Assembly: GCA_026169195.1 (NCBI GenBank)
Contig: JAPFEH010000046.1
Span: 1-64,000 of the forward strand
Length of the DNA stretch: 64,000 bases
DNA from: Dysosmobacter sp.
GTDB lineage: Bacteria > Bacillota > Clostridia > Oscillospirales > Oscillospiraceae
Direction of reading: 5' to 3'
Part shown: piece by piece, positions 24,064 through 33,391 of the stretch
How the letters are laid out: every line of letters begins with the position of its first letter
Numbering within the stretch: the stretch's first letter is position 1
Program-made: the position numbers and the translations under genes
Notes under the pieces: generated by a model
Told to the model about the DNA's origin: nothing
Databases searched by the model: none
Seen by the model: the letters and a program-made list of their open reading frames with translations, nothing else

Positions 24064-25983
24064 TCAGCATTCCGTTCCGATTTCAATAAACTGGCTGGAA
24101 TCCTCGCCGCAATGTGGGCAGACCCACCCCTTCGGCAGATCCTGAAAAGCGGTGCCGGGCTTCACATCGTTTTCGGGGTCGCCCTGCAGGATGTCGTATT
24201 CATATCCGCAGCCGTTGCACAAGAACAGCGGACGGGGATGGCAGACCTTTTGGGGGGCGGACCGCTTCATCTTCTTCATGGGAGGAGCCGGCTGCTTTTC
24301 GCCGGTATCCAGAGCGGCTGTCAGCAGAGGCAGAATCTCCTGAACATCGCCGACGATCCCGTAATCGCAGTTTTTGAAGATCCGGGCATTGGGGTCGATG
24401 TTGATGGCTACGATGGTGGAAGCGTCCCGAATGCCTTTCAGATGCTGGCCGGCGCCGGAGATCCCGCAGGCAATATAGAGATTGCCCTTGAATTTCTGAC
24501 CGCTCATGCCCACATAGCGGTCCAGCGGCAGGTAACGCAGAGTTTCCGCAACAGGACGGCTGGAGCCAATGGCGGCGCCGGCGGCCTTGGCCAGAGCTTC
24601 AATGAGCTTCATGTTGGACTTTTCGCCGATACCCTGTCCGGCGCTGACGACCCGCTCAGCCTGAGAAATGGGAGTATCCATGGGGATCCCGACGGTGAAG
24701 TCATACCCGTCTTTTTTCAGAGCGGCTACCAGTGCATCCACCTGCTCCTGTGCGGTGCCGTCTTTCAGAATTTGCTTTTTGCGCTCACCGGTTTCTCCGC
24801 CGCGCTTCTGGGCGGTGGGAGCGGCATCGGCTTTGCCGGCTTTTCCCAGAATGTGGGATGCAATGACGACCCGCTGGATCTCGTTGGTTCCCTCGTAAAT
24901 GGTGGTGATTTTTGCGTCGCGGTAGAAACGCTCGACCTCCATGCCCTTCAGGTAACCGTTACCGCCGAAAATCTGCAGGGCGTCGTTGGTGACCTCCAGA
25001 GCAATATCGGAAGCATACTGCTTGGCCATTGCGGATTCCATGCCATAGGGCACATGGGCCTCTTTCATGGCGGCGGCGCTGTAAACCAGCAGCCGGGCGC
25101 AGCGGAGCTTGGTAGCCATATCGGCGATTTTGAAGGCGATGGCCTGCTGCTGGCAGATGGGGCGCCCGAACTGGACCCGCTCCTTGGAATATTCCACGGC
25201 AGCTTCAAAGGCGCCCTGAGCAATCCCCAGTGCCTGAGCCGCGATGCCGATGCGGCCGCCGTCCAAGGTGGACATGGCGATTTTGAATCCCTGACCTTCT
25301 TTGCCCAGCAGATTTTCCTTGGGAACTTTCACGTTGTGAAAGAGCAGCTGGCAGGTAGCCGAGGATCGAATCCCCATTTTATCATAGTGATCGCCGAAGG
25401 TAAAGCCCTCCCAGCCGCGTTCCACGATAAAAGCGGAAATCCCTTTTGTTCCAATATCAGGAGTGGTCACGGCAAAGACGATATATGTATCCGCTTCTCC
25501 GCCGTTGGTAATGAAAATCTTTTCACCGTTGAGCAGCCAGTGGTCGCCCATATCTACGGCAGTGGTTTCCGTCCCGCCGGCGTCAGATCCGGCATTTGGT
25601 TCTGTCAGGCCGAAAGCGCCTACCTTGCGGCCGGAGCAGAGATCGGGCAGATATGTTTCTTTCTGAGCTTCTGAGCCGAACGCCACAATGGGATATGTTC
25701 CCAAAGAGGTGTGGGCGGAGAGGATGACGCCGGTGCCGCCGTCCACGCGGCTGAGCTCCTCTACGGCGATGGCATAGCTGAGAGCGTCCAGTCCGGCGCC
25801 GCCGTATTTCTGGTCGTAGGGAATCCCCATCAGCCCGAGCTCTCCCAGCTTGCGTACAGCCTCCGTCGGAAAACGGTTCTCCTGATCCAGCAGGAACGCA
25901 ATGGGCTTTACCTCTGCTTCTGCGAAGGCGCGTACCTTGGCCCGCAGTTTTTCGTGCGCCTGAGTGGTCTGATACATCATCAT
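24064..25983 (-). CDS. Acyl-CoA dehydrogenase / ETF-alpha domain II / rubredoxin fusion
   Basis: 639 residues; start at the first of three ATG codons (MMMYQTTQ) with GGAGG eight bases upstream. Residues 1-380 are a complete acyl-CoA dehydrogenase with FAD motifs ([18 protein letters not shown]) and the catalytic Glu in YEGTNEIQR. After a 60-residue linker, 440-565 match only the FAD-binding domain II of ETF alpha ([46 protein letters not shown]-like CDYGIVGD). Residues 588-639 are a rubredoxin (CNGCGY...CPHCGED). ETF domain I and the whole beta subunit are absent, so the bifurcating flavin site is missing. Inferred path: acyl-CoA to FAD to FAD to Fe(Cys)4, then perhaps to the flavodiiron protein encoded next. 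Confidence 0.9.
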   Translation of the reverse strand: MMMYQTTQAHEKLRAKVRAFAEAEVKPIAFLLDQENRFPTEAVRKLGELGLMGIPYDQKYGGAGLDALSYAIAVEELSRVDGGTGVILSAHTSLGTYPIVAFGSEAQKETYLPDLCSGRKVGAFGLTEPNAGSDAGGTETTAVDMGDHWLLNGEKIFITNGGEADTYIVFAVTTPDIGTKGISAFIVERGWEGFTFGDHYDKMGIRSSATCQLLFHNVKVPKENLLGKEGQGFKIAMSTLDGGRIGIAAQALGIAQGAFEAAVEYSKERVQFGRPICQQQAIAFKIADMATKLRCARLLVYSAAAMKEAHVPYGMESAMAKQYASDIALEVTNDALQIFGGNGYLKGMEVERFYRDAKITTIYEGTNEIQRVVIASHILGKAGKADAAPTAQKRGGETGERKKQILKDGTAQEQVDALVAALKKDGYDFTVGIPMDTPISQAERVVSAGQGIGEKSNMKLIEALAKAAGAAIGSSRPVAETLRYLPLDRYVGMSGQKFKGNLYIACGISGAGQHLKGIRDASTIVAINIDPNARIFKNCDYGIVGDVQEILPLLTAALDTGEKQPAPPMKKMKRSAPQKVCHPRPLFLCNGCGYEYDILQGDPENDVKPGTAFQDLPKGWVCPHCGEDSSQFIEIGTEC

Positions 25984-26169
25984 CGTAGAGTCCTCCTTTT
26001 TTTCACTGGAAACCCCGAAAGGGGGCCATCGAATGGTTTTCACACGTCCAGTATAAAAGGGAGATTCCGAAGATAAAGTGATATTTGCAACAATGATTGC
26101 TTTTTGGTGAGGCCCCCAATTCATGATGGAAACATTTGGCTGTTTTGACGGAGACAACCGGTGCTGCCG

Positions 26170-26997
26170 CTAGATTCCGAGAAGCTTCCGGATCCCCTGA
26201 GCGACGCCGTCTGCGTCATGGTGCGCGGTCACGTATCGGGCGGAGGCGCGGCAGGCCGGCGTAGCGTTTTCCACGGCGATGCCGCAGCCGACGCAGGCGA
26301 GCATTTCTGCGTCATTGTCACCATCGCCGAAAGCGGCCACCTGCTCCAAAGAAAGCCCCAGCAGGGACGCCACAAATTTGACGCCGCTGTGTTTTCCGGC
26401 ATTCCGATGGGAAACCTCAATCAGTTGAGGCACGGAAGAGGTCACATAGATGTCCGGTACGTTTTTTCGCAGCATTTCCATCGTGCGGGCCTTGAATGCC
26501 GGATCTCCGGTGATCAAGTCCAGACTGTCCAGCTGTTCGCGGTGGTCCAGAATGAAACTGCGGATATCCGCTTCCGGATGCCGGGTGCTTTGAATGTAGC
26601 GGATGGCACGGGGAGCGGCCCCGTAGGAAACGGGGTCCCGCACATATCCTGCGTCCGCATAGGCTGCGCCATCAAGAAAAGCCTCATATGTCAGCGGCAG
26701 TCCCGCCGTGCGTGTCAGGATCTCCTGAACAGAACGGGATTCCAGTGTATAACCGATCAAACGTTTTTTTGTCGGGATGTGATAAACGGCGCTGCCATTG
26801 GAGGTGATGGCATATGTGATACCGGGAATCTCCAGAAGCTCCTCCGGCAAAGAGCCAAAGGCACGGCCGCTGGCAATGACAATGTGGATTCCCTGCGCGA
26901 GAGCTGCCTCCAGCGCCGCCCGGTTGCCCGCTGACAGGCGGCCTTCCCGATCCAGTGTGGTCAGATCCAGATCCAAAGCGATACAACGGATATTCAT
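26170..26997 (-). CDS. Cof-type HAD-IIB phosphatase
   Basis: 275 residues from ATG at 26997, six bases after GAGGAGG. HAD motif I is DLDLTTL (D-x-D-x-T), motif II appears as IASGRAFG, and motif IV as GDGDNDAEML; a IIB-type cap lies between. Cof-like enzymes dephosphorylate sugar phosphates, PLP or nucleotides in the cytoplasm; substrate unknown. It follows the exonuclease gene by 11 bases, so the two are probably one operon. The 186 bases between this gene and the ACAD fusion hold the leader and presumed promoter of the latter, with no clear -35. Confidence 0.88.
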   Translation of the reverse strand: MNIRCIALDLDLTTLDREGRLSAGNRAALEAALAQGIHIVIASGRAFGSLPEELLEIPGITYAITSNGSAVYHIPTKKRLIGYTLESRSVQEILTRTAGLPLTYEAFLDGAAYADAGYVRDPVSYGAAPRAIRYIQSTRHPEADIRSFILDHREQLDSLDLITGDPAFKARTMEMLRKNVPDIYVTSSVPQLIEVSHRNAGKHSGVKFVASLLGLSLEQVAAFGDGDNDAEMLACVGCGIAVENATPACRASARYVTAHHDADGVAQGIRKLLGI

Positions 26998-27008
26998 TGC
27001 CATCCTCC

Positions 27009-27965
27009 TCATTGTCCGGATGCCGGTTTGCGGCGGTGATACCGGCGGCGGAACTCTTTGCGGGGCTTGACGGATTTGCATGGGATCTCTCTGGCATGGA
27101 TCGCATGGTCAAAGTCCCGCAGCAGGGCGGGGGTGATTTCCGGAACGGACAGGCGGCCCTGCCATTGGCCGCTCTCCGTGGGGGAAAGGTGCAGGCGGCA
27201 GAGAAAGCTGCCGTGGGTTTTGCAGCGGAAGTCGGAATAATAGCGGTCCGGATGATCAGAATACCAGCGGCGGACCCACACGGCCTCTCCGCACAGAGGA
27301 CAGAGAGGGCGGCGGCAGCCCCGGCTGTTCAACGCGGTCTGCAAGGAGGCGTATGGCCCCGTTTCGCGCTCCGGCTGCGGGGGAAAATCGGGCGCACCCT
27401 GCAGACGGCGGATCTCCTTGGGAAGCGCCAGAAGCGTCAGAGATTCCTGATTGACCCATGCGCTGACCACCGCCGTGTACACGGCGTCGTGCAAAGCGTT
27501 GTGAAAGGTAAAGGAATCCGGGATGCCGCAGTATTCCACCGCGCGGTAAAGCGCCATTCCCTGCGTGGTTCCGACCCGCAGGGAGAAGGCCATCTGCAAA
27601 TCGATCAGCTGTGCGGCGGGCGGGGCGGGGATTTTCCAGAAAGCACAGTTTTGCCGGAGAATCTCGAAGTCATCCCCGCCCCAATCAGCAAACACGGAGT
27701 CTCCGCTGCACCACTGGGAAAACAGCCGCAGGGCAGTGGGAAAATCATGGGGGGAGTCCAAAGCGGACTGCAGCTCCGGCAAAGCCTTGGCAGTTTGATT
27801 CAGCTTTTTATGGACACAGGGATGAATAAAAATACTGAAGGTGTCTACAATGGGACCGCCCAGTGTTTCCAGCCGCACGGCGCCGATTTGCAGGATCTCC
27901 TCCAGAGGCGTCCGGTCATAACCGCGGTTCCATTCCAGATCTAGGATGATCATGTATATTACCAA
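27009..27965 (-). CDS. DEDDh 3'-5' exonuclease-like protein with C-terminal zinc ribbon
   Basis: 318 residues. Exonuclease motif I is IILDLEWN (DxE) with EILQIGAV, and motif III is LHDAVYTAVV (H-x4-D type), as in KapD/Eri-1-like exonucleases. Residues 215-260 contain CPLCGEAV and CKTHG, a probable zinc site, and the last 40 residues are very basic (KSVKPRKEFRRRYHRRKP), suggesting nucleic-acid binding. AGGA seven bases before TTG at 27965 favours that start over the ATG four codons inside. Likely first gene of an operon with the HAD phosphatase. Whether the substrate is RNA or DNA is open. Confidence 0.82.
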   Translation of the reverse strand: MVIYMIILDLEWNRGYDRTPLEEILQIGAVRLETLGGPIVDTFSIFIHPCVHKKLNQTAKALPELQSALDSPHDFPTALRLFSQWCSGDSVFADWGGDDFEILRQNCAFWKIPAPPAAQLIDLQMAFSLRVGTTQGMALYRAVEYCGIPDSFTFHNALHDAVYTAVVSAWVNQESLTLLALPKEIRRLQGAPDFPPQPERETGPYASLQTALNSRGCRRPLCPLCGEAVWVRRWYSDHPDRYYSDFRCKTHGSFLCRLHLSPTESGQWQGRLSVPEITPALLRDFDHAIHAREIPCKSVKPRKEFRRRYHRRKPASGQ

Positions 27966-28068
27966 ATCTCTTTCCTGATTGTTTTTTTCATTTTAACACG
28001 GTTGATGAAACCTTGCAATGTGTGATACGATACAGAATAGAAAAAAGACCGGAAGAGGAGCGTATGAA

Positions 28069-29388
28069 ATGACGGATGAGACGATTTCCAGACAGCTGCT
28101 GGAGTTTGTAGATCAAAGTCCCAGCTGCTATCACGCGGCGGCCAATGTCATGAAGGAACTGCGGCAGGCGGGATATGCCATTCTTGAGGAAAGCGCACCG
28201 TGGCAGCTGAAGCGGGGCGGCCGGTATGCCGTTATGCGGGGGGATTCCAGCCTGATCGCCTTCCGGATTCCGGAGGAAGCGTTTCGCGGCTTCATGATCG
28301 CTGCGGCGCACAGCGATGCACCCGCCTTTAAGGTGAGGGAAACGGCAGAGCTGCCGTCTGCCGGAAATTGTCTGCGGCTAAGTGTGGAACCGTATGGCGG
28401 CATGGTGATGCGTTCATGGCTGGATCGCCCCCTGTCCGTGGCGGGGCGGGTCATGGTGCGCCGGAACGGCGGAGTGGCCTGCCGGCTGGTCAATCTGGAG
28501 CGGGATCTGCTGATCATTCCCGGTGTTGCCATCCACATGGACCGGGAGGTCAACAAAGGGACTGCCCTGAAAGCCAATGTGGACCTGCCGCCCCTGTTTG
28601 CAGAGGGGACGGAACAGGGGGAGTTCCGCCGGTTGATTGCAGAGGCTGCCGGAGTGAAGGAGACGGAGCTGCTGGCTACGGACCTCTATCTGTATCCCCG
28701 AACCAAGGGAACGGTGATCGGCGCACAGGGAGCATTTATCGCCGCACCGCGGCTGGATGACCTTCAATGTGTGTTTGGCTGTCTCCGCGGCTTTTTATCG
28801 GCGAAGGAGAGCGGCAGTATTCCGGTGCTGGCGGTATTCAATCATGAAGAGGTAGGCAGCGGAACCCGTCAGGGCGCGGACTCAACCTTTTTGACGGATG
28901 TGCTGCGGCGGATCTGCATTGCTTTGCAGTGCAGTGAAGAGCAGTTCTATACAGCGGCAGCCAACAGCTTTCTGGTGTCTGCGGACAATGCCCATGCGGT
29001 CCATCCCGCCCATCCGGAATATGCGGATTCCGGAGAAGCGCCGGTGCTCAACGGCGGCGTGGTCATGAAGTACAATGCTGCGCAGCGGTATACCACAGAC
29101 GCGTTTTCGGCAGCTGTTTTTACCGGGGGTTGTCAGGAGGCCGGCGTGCCGCTTCAGCGGTACAGCAATCGGGCGGATCTGCCGGGAGGATCGACCTTGG
29201 GCAATATCAGCTCGGCGCATTTCTCGGTGCCCGGTGTGGATATCGGACTGGCACAGCTGGCGATGCACAGTGCCTATGAGGTGGCAGGCAGCCGGGATAC
29301 CGCGTATCTGATCCGTGCGATGGAGACCTATTTTTCAAAGAGCCTTCAAATTCAGGGGAATGAAGGGCGAATGATCGGAAAACAGTGA
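28069..29388 (+). CDS. M18-family aminopeptidase
   Basis: 439 residues; ATG at 28069 eight bases after GAGGAG. Metal-binding and catalytic motifs of M18 are visible: AAAHSDAPAFKV (His81), the HMDREVNKG region, the LDDLQCVFG bridge, NHEEVGSGTRQGADS (catalytic Glu and metal Glu near 259) and the C-terminal MHSAYEVAG. M18 enzymes are large cytoplasmic dodecamers that remove N-terminal acidic or neutral residues from peptides using two metal ions. Single gene, divergent from the exonuclease and closed by a terminator. Confidence 0.93.
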   Translation: MTDETISRQLLEFVDQSPSCYHAAANVMKELRQAGYAILEESAPWQLKRGGRYAVMRGDSSLIAFRIPEEAFRGFMIAAAHSDAPAFKVRETAELPSAGNCLRLSVEPYGGMVMRSWLDRPLSVAGRVMVRRNGGVACRLVNLERDLLIIPGVAIHMDREVNKGTALKANVDLPPLFAEGTEQGEFRRLIAEAAGVKETELLATDLYLYPRTKGTVIGAQGAFIAAPRLDDLQCVFGCLRGFLSAKESGSIPVLAVFNHEEVGSGTRQGADSTFLTDVLRRICIALQCSEEQFYTAAANSFLVSADNAHAVHPAHPEYADSGEAPVLNGGVVMKYNAAQRYTTDAFSAAVFTGGCQEAGVPLQRYSNRADLPGGSTLGNISSAHFSVPGVDIGLAQLAMHSAYEVAGSRDTAYLIRAMETYFSKSLQIQGNEGRMIGKQ

Positions 29389-29390
29389 CA

Positions 29391-29416
29391 AAAAACCGGC
29401 GGTACCGCCGGTTTTT
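29391..29416 (+). terminator. Terminator after the M18 aminopeptidase
   Basis: AAAAACCGGCGGTACCGCCGGTTTTT, a palindrome ending in five T. Confidence 0.88.
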
Positions 29417-29485
29417 GTCATAAAAATGTTACACATTGAACATGAGCGGTGTGATATGATACCCTCAGAACGAGGAGGGGATATC

Positions 29486-30421
29486 ATGTGGGATGAAGAG
29501 CAGGAGCTCGATATGCTTCAGGAACGGATCGCCCGCCGGCGGGAAGACCGCTCCATGCTGGAACGGCTGCTGCGGCAGGAAGAGGTGCTTCGCAGGGAAA
29601 CGGAGGCGTGTGCGGGACAGCTGAAAAGTGAGGAACGGGACGTGGAAAAGCTGGAAAAACTGACCCTTTCCTCCATTCTGGCATCCCTGCGGGGCAGCAG
29701 GGATACGGATATGGAGCGGGAACTGCGGGAAGCCTCTGCGGCCCGGCTGAGGCTGCAGGAAGCCGAGAGGCAGCTTGCTGAGATTCGTGTGGAAATATTG
29801 GATGTACGGCGGCGGATCGAGGAAAGCCGCGGCTGTGAAGCGGCATATCAGGCGTTACTGGAAAAGAAGGAAAACGTGCTGCGGCAGAAGGATCCTGCGC
29901 TGGCGGAACGGTTTGTAACGATGGAGGCGCGGGAACGGGAACTGTTGAGCCGGAGCAGGGGACTGGAGGAGGCAGTCCGTGCCGGTGAGCAGGCGCTTTT
30001 TCAGCTGGAGGGCGCTTCGGGGCAGCTGGAGAATGCGGAAAGCTGTGGAACGTGGGACGTATTCGGCGGCGGACTCGTTTTTGATATGATGAAATATTCC
30101 AGTCTGGATGACGCGCAGCGGCAGATCGGTGAAGCGGCCGGCGCTTTGCGGCGTTACCGGGCGGAGCTGGAGGATGTAGCCAGAACCATGGAAATCGGAG
30201 TGATACCCGATGGATTTACACGGACAGCAGATATCTGGTTCGATAATGTTTTCTCGGATCTTGCCGTATTGGACCGGATTCGTCAGGTGCAGGATCAACT
30301 TCTGACGCTGAGGTCCGGAATCACAGGGCTCCAAAAGGAACTGAAACAAGAGCTGGAGGACACGAAAGAAGCGTTGGGCGCCTTGCGGACGGAGCGGGAG
30401 GAGCTGGTTCGAAAGGCTTGA
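29486..30421 (+). CDS. Coiled-coil protein of unknown function
   Basis: 311 residues; ATG at 29486 with GAGGAGGGG upstream, twenty codons inside the ORF-track start. Nearly all of the chain is charged heptad-like helix (LEEL/RRE/AEL patterns at about 1-180 and 230-311). The only break is a short glycine-containing element TWDVFGGGLVFDMMKYSSLDDAQ near 190-215, which looks like a conserved structural hinge. No signal peptide, helix or catalytic motif is seen. I do not recognise a named family. It begins a three-gene cluster with a DUF3795-like membrane protein (15 bases downstream) and a LURP-one-like protein. Confidence 0.75.
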   Translation: MWDEEQELDMLQERIARRREDRSMLERLLRQEEVLRRETEACAGQLKSEERDVEKLEKLTLSSILASLRGSRDTDMERELREASAARLRLQEAERQLAEIRVEILDVRRRIEESRGCEAAYQALLEKKENVLRQKDPALAERFVTMEARERELLSRSRGLEEAVRAGEQALFQLEGASGQLENAESCGTWDVFGGGLVFDMMKYSSLDDAQRQIGEAAGALRRYRAELEDVARTMEIGVIPDGFTRTADIWFDNVFSDLAVLDRIRQVQDQLLTLRSGITGLQKELKQELEDTKEALGALRTEREELVRKA

Positions 30422-30436
30422 GGGAAAGGAGGCAGT

Positions 30437-31294
30437 ATGACAAGCTTTTGCGGAAACACCTGTGAGGATTGCAGCTGGAGAAATGAGCTTCGCTGCGCGG
30501 GCTGTGACGCCGGAACGGGGCGGTTTTCCGGCAGCTGTGCGATTGCGGATTGCTGCAGGGAAAAGGGACATTCAGCCTGCGGGACCTGCACCAGACAATC
30601 TGTCTGCGGATTGTATAAAAGCGCCCGGCAAATGCCGGAAACACGGCAGGCACAGATGAAAGCGCGGCAGGCGCGGCAGCAATGGCTGCAGGAGCAGTCA
30701 CCGGTACTGGGCAGATGGCTGGGAATGTTATTCTGGACAGCGATCGTCAGCCAGATCGCCGGAGTGATGACCAATGAAAATCTGGTGGAGCGGATACCGG
30801 GGCTGCGGCTGCCGGGGCTGCTGTTCGCGTTTGCGTGCGGTATGGCGTATGCCTTGATTTTGTGGAGGCTTCGGGGAATCGAGGCCCGTTATGGCAAGGC
30901 GGCTCTGGTGGGCGCTGTTTCGGAAGTGCTTTCTGTCTCCGCGCTCCTGATTGCGCAGGACAGAAGTTCCGGACTGGTGCTGGCGATTACTGCCCTGACC
31001 TTGGCAGGCAGCGTGTATGGATGCTATCAGGAGTTTTTGGCGCACGGAGAGGTGCTGACAGGATTGGATGACACGCTGGCGGAAAACTGGAGAAAGCTGT
31101 GGAAGTGGGGGATCGGACTGTCGCTGGGAGCGCTTGGCTGCATATTTCTGGTGCTGCTCAGCGCCGTTCTGGGGGTGCTGGCGACACTGGCCGTTGCCAT
31201 TGGACTGGTGATTGCGGGGATTTTGAGACTGGTGTATCTCTGGCGAACGGCAAAGCGGTTCCAAAATTTTTCAATGGAGTTGCAGGAGGCATAA
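30437..31294 (+). CDS. Membrane protein with DUF3795-like Cys-rich N-terminus
   Basis: 285 residues. Residues 1-60 hold eleven cysteines in CGNTCEDC, RCAGCDAG, CAIADCC and CGTCTRQSVC, the layout of DUF3795, which is thought to bind metal. Residues 75-285 have about six hydrophobic helices arranged as two pairs plus a C-terminal pair. There is no signal peptide, so the Cys-rich part is likely cytoplasmic. Function unknown. AAAGGAGGCAGT precedes the ATG. The stop codon is immediately followed by the ATG of the next gene, which implies co-translation. Confidence 0.72.
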   Translation: MTSFCGNTCEDCSWRNELRCAGCDAGTGRFSGSCAIADCCREKGHSACGTCTRQSVCGLYKSARQMPETRQAQMKARQARQQWLQEQSPVLGRWLGMLFWTAIVSQIAGVMTNENLVERIPGLRLPGLLFAFACGMAYALILWRLRGIEARYGKAALVGAVSEVLSVSALLIAQDRSSGLVLAITALTLAGSVYGCYQEFLAHGEVLTGLDDTLAENWRKLWKWGIGLSLGALGCIFLVLLSAVLGVLATLAVAIGLVIAGILRLVYLWRTAKRFQNFSMELQEA

Positions 31295-31765
31295 ATGAGA
31301 CTTTATTTTAAGCAGCGCTTTTTCAGCTGGTTTGACAGCTATGATATCTACGATCAGGAAGGGAATGTGGTTTATACTGTGGAGGGGCAGCTTGCATGGG
31401 GACACTGCCTGCACATTCTGAATGCGCGGGGAGACCATGTAGGCACGGTGAAGGAACGGGTGCTGACCTTTCTGCCCAAGTTTGAGATGTATCTGGGAGA
31501 ACAGTATGCAGGCTGCATCCAGAAGGAGTTTACGTTTTTCACGCCCCGTTTTGCGGTTGACTGCAATGGCTGGCAGGTGCAGGGCAGCTTTCTGGAATGG
31601 GATTATCAGGTGACGGAGCCGTGCGGCGCACTGGTGGCGCGCATTACAAAAGAGGTGTTCAATTGGACGGATACATATGTTCTTGACATCGCAAATCCAT
31701 TGGATGCGTTGGCGGTTCTGATGCTGGTGCTGGCCATCGACGCGGAGAAATGCTCCAGAGACTGA
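31295..31765 (+). CDS. LURP-one-related / Tubby-like C-terminal domain protein
   Basis: 156 residues: MRLYFKQRFFSWFDSYDIYDQEGNVVYTVEGQLAWGHCLHILNARGDHVGTVKERVLTFLPKFEMYLGE. The alternating strands, the Y-D-I-Y-D-x-x-G-N-x-x-Y/F-x-V-x-G motif and the later T-x-x-V-L-D-I segment match the LURP-one-related family (tubby-like barrel), which in other species may bind phospholipids; the bacterial role is unknown. It directly follows the DUF3795-like gene with AGGAGG in that gene's end. A strong terminator closes the cluster. Confidence 0.82.
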   Translation: MRLYFKQRFFSWFDSYDIYDQEGNVVYTVEGQLAWGHCLHILNARGDHVGTVKERVLTFLPKFEMYLGEQYAGCIQKEFTFFTPRFAVDCNGWQVQGSFLEWDYQVTEPCGALVARITKEVFNWTDTYVLDIANPLDALAVLMLVLAIDAEKCSRD

Positions 31766-31808
31766 GCGGGCCGCAGGACCCTTCGGCTCGCAAGAACGAT
31801 GCTGCATG

Positions 31809-31853
31809 AACCCCCGGAAAACAAGGCGTGATCCGCCTTGTTTTCCGGGGGTT
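31809..31853 (+). terminator. Bidirectional terminator between the LURP-like gene and dacF
   Basis: AACCCCCGGAAAACAAGGC pairs over 19 bases with GCCTTGTTTTCCGGGGGTT around a seven-base loop. Confidence 0.85.
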
Positions 31854-31897
31854 CCACTTTGTATGCAGCTTGCCGGTTCTCTGGATACCCTGTGCGC

Positions 31898-33274
31898 TCA
31901 ATGTCTCCGGCGTCCGCGGTAATTGCTGCTGCGTCCCCGGTAGGAGCTGCGTCCATACCGGCTGCGGCGGCGTCTGAACAACAGCTTCCATAGGACCAGC
32001 ACAGCGATCAGCACCAGAAGCACAATGCCGGCCACGCGAACCGCGGTTCCGGAAAAGAAATCCTTGACATTCTGCCAGAAGGTCAAAAGACGGCTGGCTT
32101 CCACATCAAAGCTGGCAAGAAGATCCACGGAGGCATAGGTGACGCCATCATAGCTTAAAGTCATGGTTCCCAGCTTTTCCCCCTCCTTCACCGGCGCTTC
32201 CACCGGCTCCTGCAGGGAAAGATTCCGCTGCAGGTCCTCTGGCTCCAGAACTTTGGGCAGGAGGACCTCCAGATCCTGCGCGGGATGAACGGTTACATGA
32301 TCCATTTTGGACAGAGACACGGGGACTTCCTGAATGATCTCCTGTTCGGATACAATGGTTTTATAGGCGAAGTTTTTGAAGCCGTAATCAAACATCCGGG
32401 AGGTTTCGGAAAAACTCCGGATATTTCCCACGCCGTTTTCCTCCACCCGGTCTGCCCCCAGAATGACGCTGATAAAGTGGAGGCTGCCCTGCACAGCGGA
32501 AGAGACCAGACAGTGTCCTGCCGCATCGGTGGAGCCGGTTTTGATGCCCTGCGCACGGGTGTCACGGTAACCGACAACCCGCCATGTGGAGAGCAGGTGA
32601 TTGGTGGTCCAGAGGTTCCGCTCCTCGCTGAGATTGGTGGCGGGGATCACAATGTTGGCGGTGTTGCAGATGGTCATAAACGCGGGGTGCTCCATAGCGG
32701 CGCGGGTGATGAGGTACATGTCCCATGCGGAGGTATAGTGCTGGGGGTCATGCAGCCCGTTGGGATTGACGAAATGGGTGTTTTCGCAGCCCAGCTCCGC
32801 GGCTTTGGCATTCATCTTCTCCACGAAGGCGGGGACGGAGCCGGCGACCGCTTCCGCCAGAATGTCACAGGCCTCGTTGGCGGAGACCACCATCATGCAG
32901 TAAAGCAGATGCTTCACCGACATGGTTTCCCCGACTTTGATGCCGGCGGAACTGCCGTCAGCGGCAAGGCCTTCCAGTGCGGTGGCGCTGGCGGTCAGCA
33001 TCTGGTCCATGGACAGCTTGCCTGCGTCAATGGCCTCCAGTGCCAGCAGGGCGGTCATGATTTTGGTAAGACTGGCAGGATAAAGCTCTTCATGCTCGTT
33101 TTTGGCATACACGATACCGCCGGTATTGGCGTCCACCAGCAAGGCGGCTTTGGCAAGAATGTCGGGGTCATCCGGAAGCTGAGGCGCCGGTTCCTCTGCG
33201 GCATAGGCGGCCGGAAACAGGCAGAGGCTCAGGATCAGAGCCAAAAAAAGAGCAAAAAAGCGTTTTGTTTTCAT
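31898..33274 (-). CDS. D-alanyl-D-alanine carboxypeptidase (DacF/PBP5-type)
   Basis: 458 residues. Signal peptide 1-26 (cleavage after AYA). The penicillin-binding active site has SxxK as PASLTKIMT (Ser68, Lys71), SxN as SANEACD and KTG as IKTGSTDAAG. A PBP5-type C-terminal domain follows, then a membrane anchor near residues 410-430 and an unusual Arg-rich tail (RRRRSRYGRSSYRGRSSNYRGRRRH). It trims the terminal D-Ala from peptidoglycan stems; in spore formers DacF-like enzymes adjust cortex crosslinking. A C-terminal true helix plus basic tail, in place of the amphipathic anchor of PBP5, is noteworthy. CAGGAG precedes the ATG. Confidence 0.92.
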   Translation of the reverse strand: MKTKRFFALFLALILSLCLFPAAYAAEEPAPQLPDDPDILAKAALLVDANTGGIVYAKNEHEELYPASLTKIMTALLALEAIDAGKLSMDQMLTASATALEGLAADGSSAGIKVGETMSVKHLLYCMMVVSANEACDILAEAVAGSVPAFVEKMNAKAAELGCENTHFVNPNGLHDPQHYTSAWDMYLITRAAMEHPAFMTICNTANIVIPATNLSEERNLWTTNHLLSTWRVVGYRDTRAQGIKTGSTDAAGHCLVSSAVQGSLHFISVILGADRVEENGVGNIRSFSETSRMFDYGFKNFAYKTIVSEQEIIQEVPVSLSKMDHVTVHPAQDLEVLLPKVLEPEDLQRNLSLQEPVEAPVKEGEKLGTMTLSYDGVTYASVDLLASFDVEASRLLTFWQNVKDFFSGTAVRVAGIVLLVLIAVLVLWKLLFRRRRSRYGRSSYRGRSSNYRGRRRH

Positions 33275-33391
33275 ATCTATCTCCTGAGAAATATGTTATA
33301 ATCGGTATCAGAAACGTTCCGCGGCCGGACAGGCGGCGGAAATCGGCTGGATCCGACATCAGTATAACAAAAAAAAGGCGGGAGTTCAACA

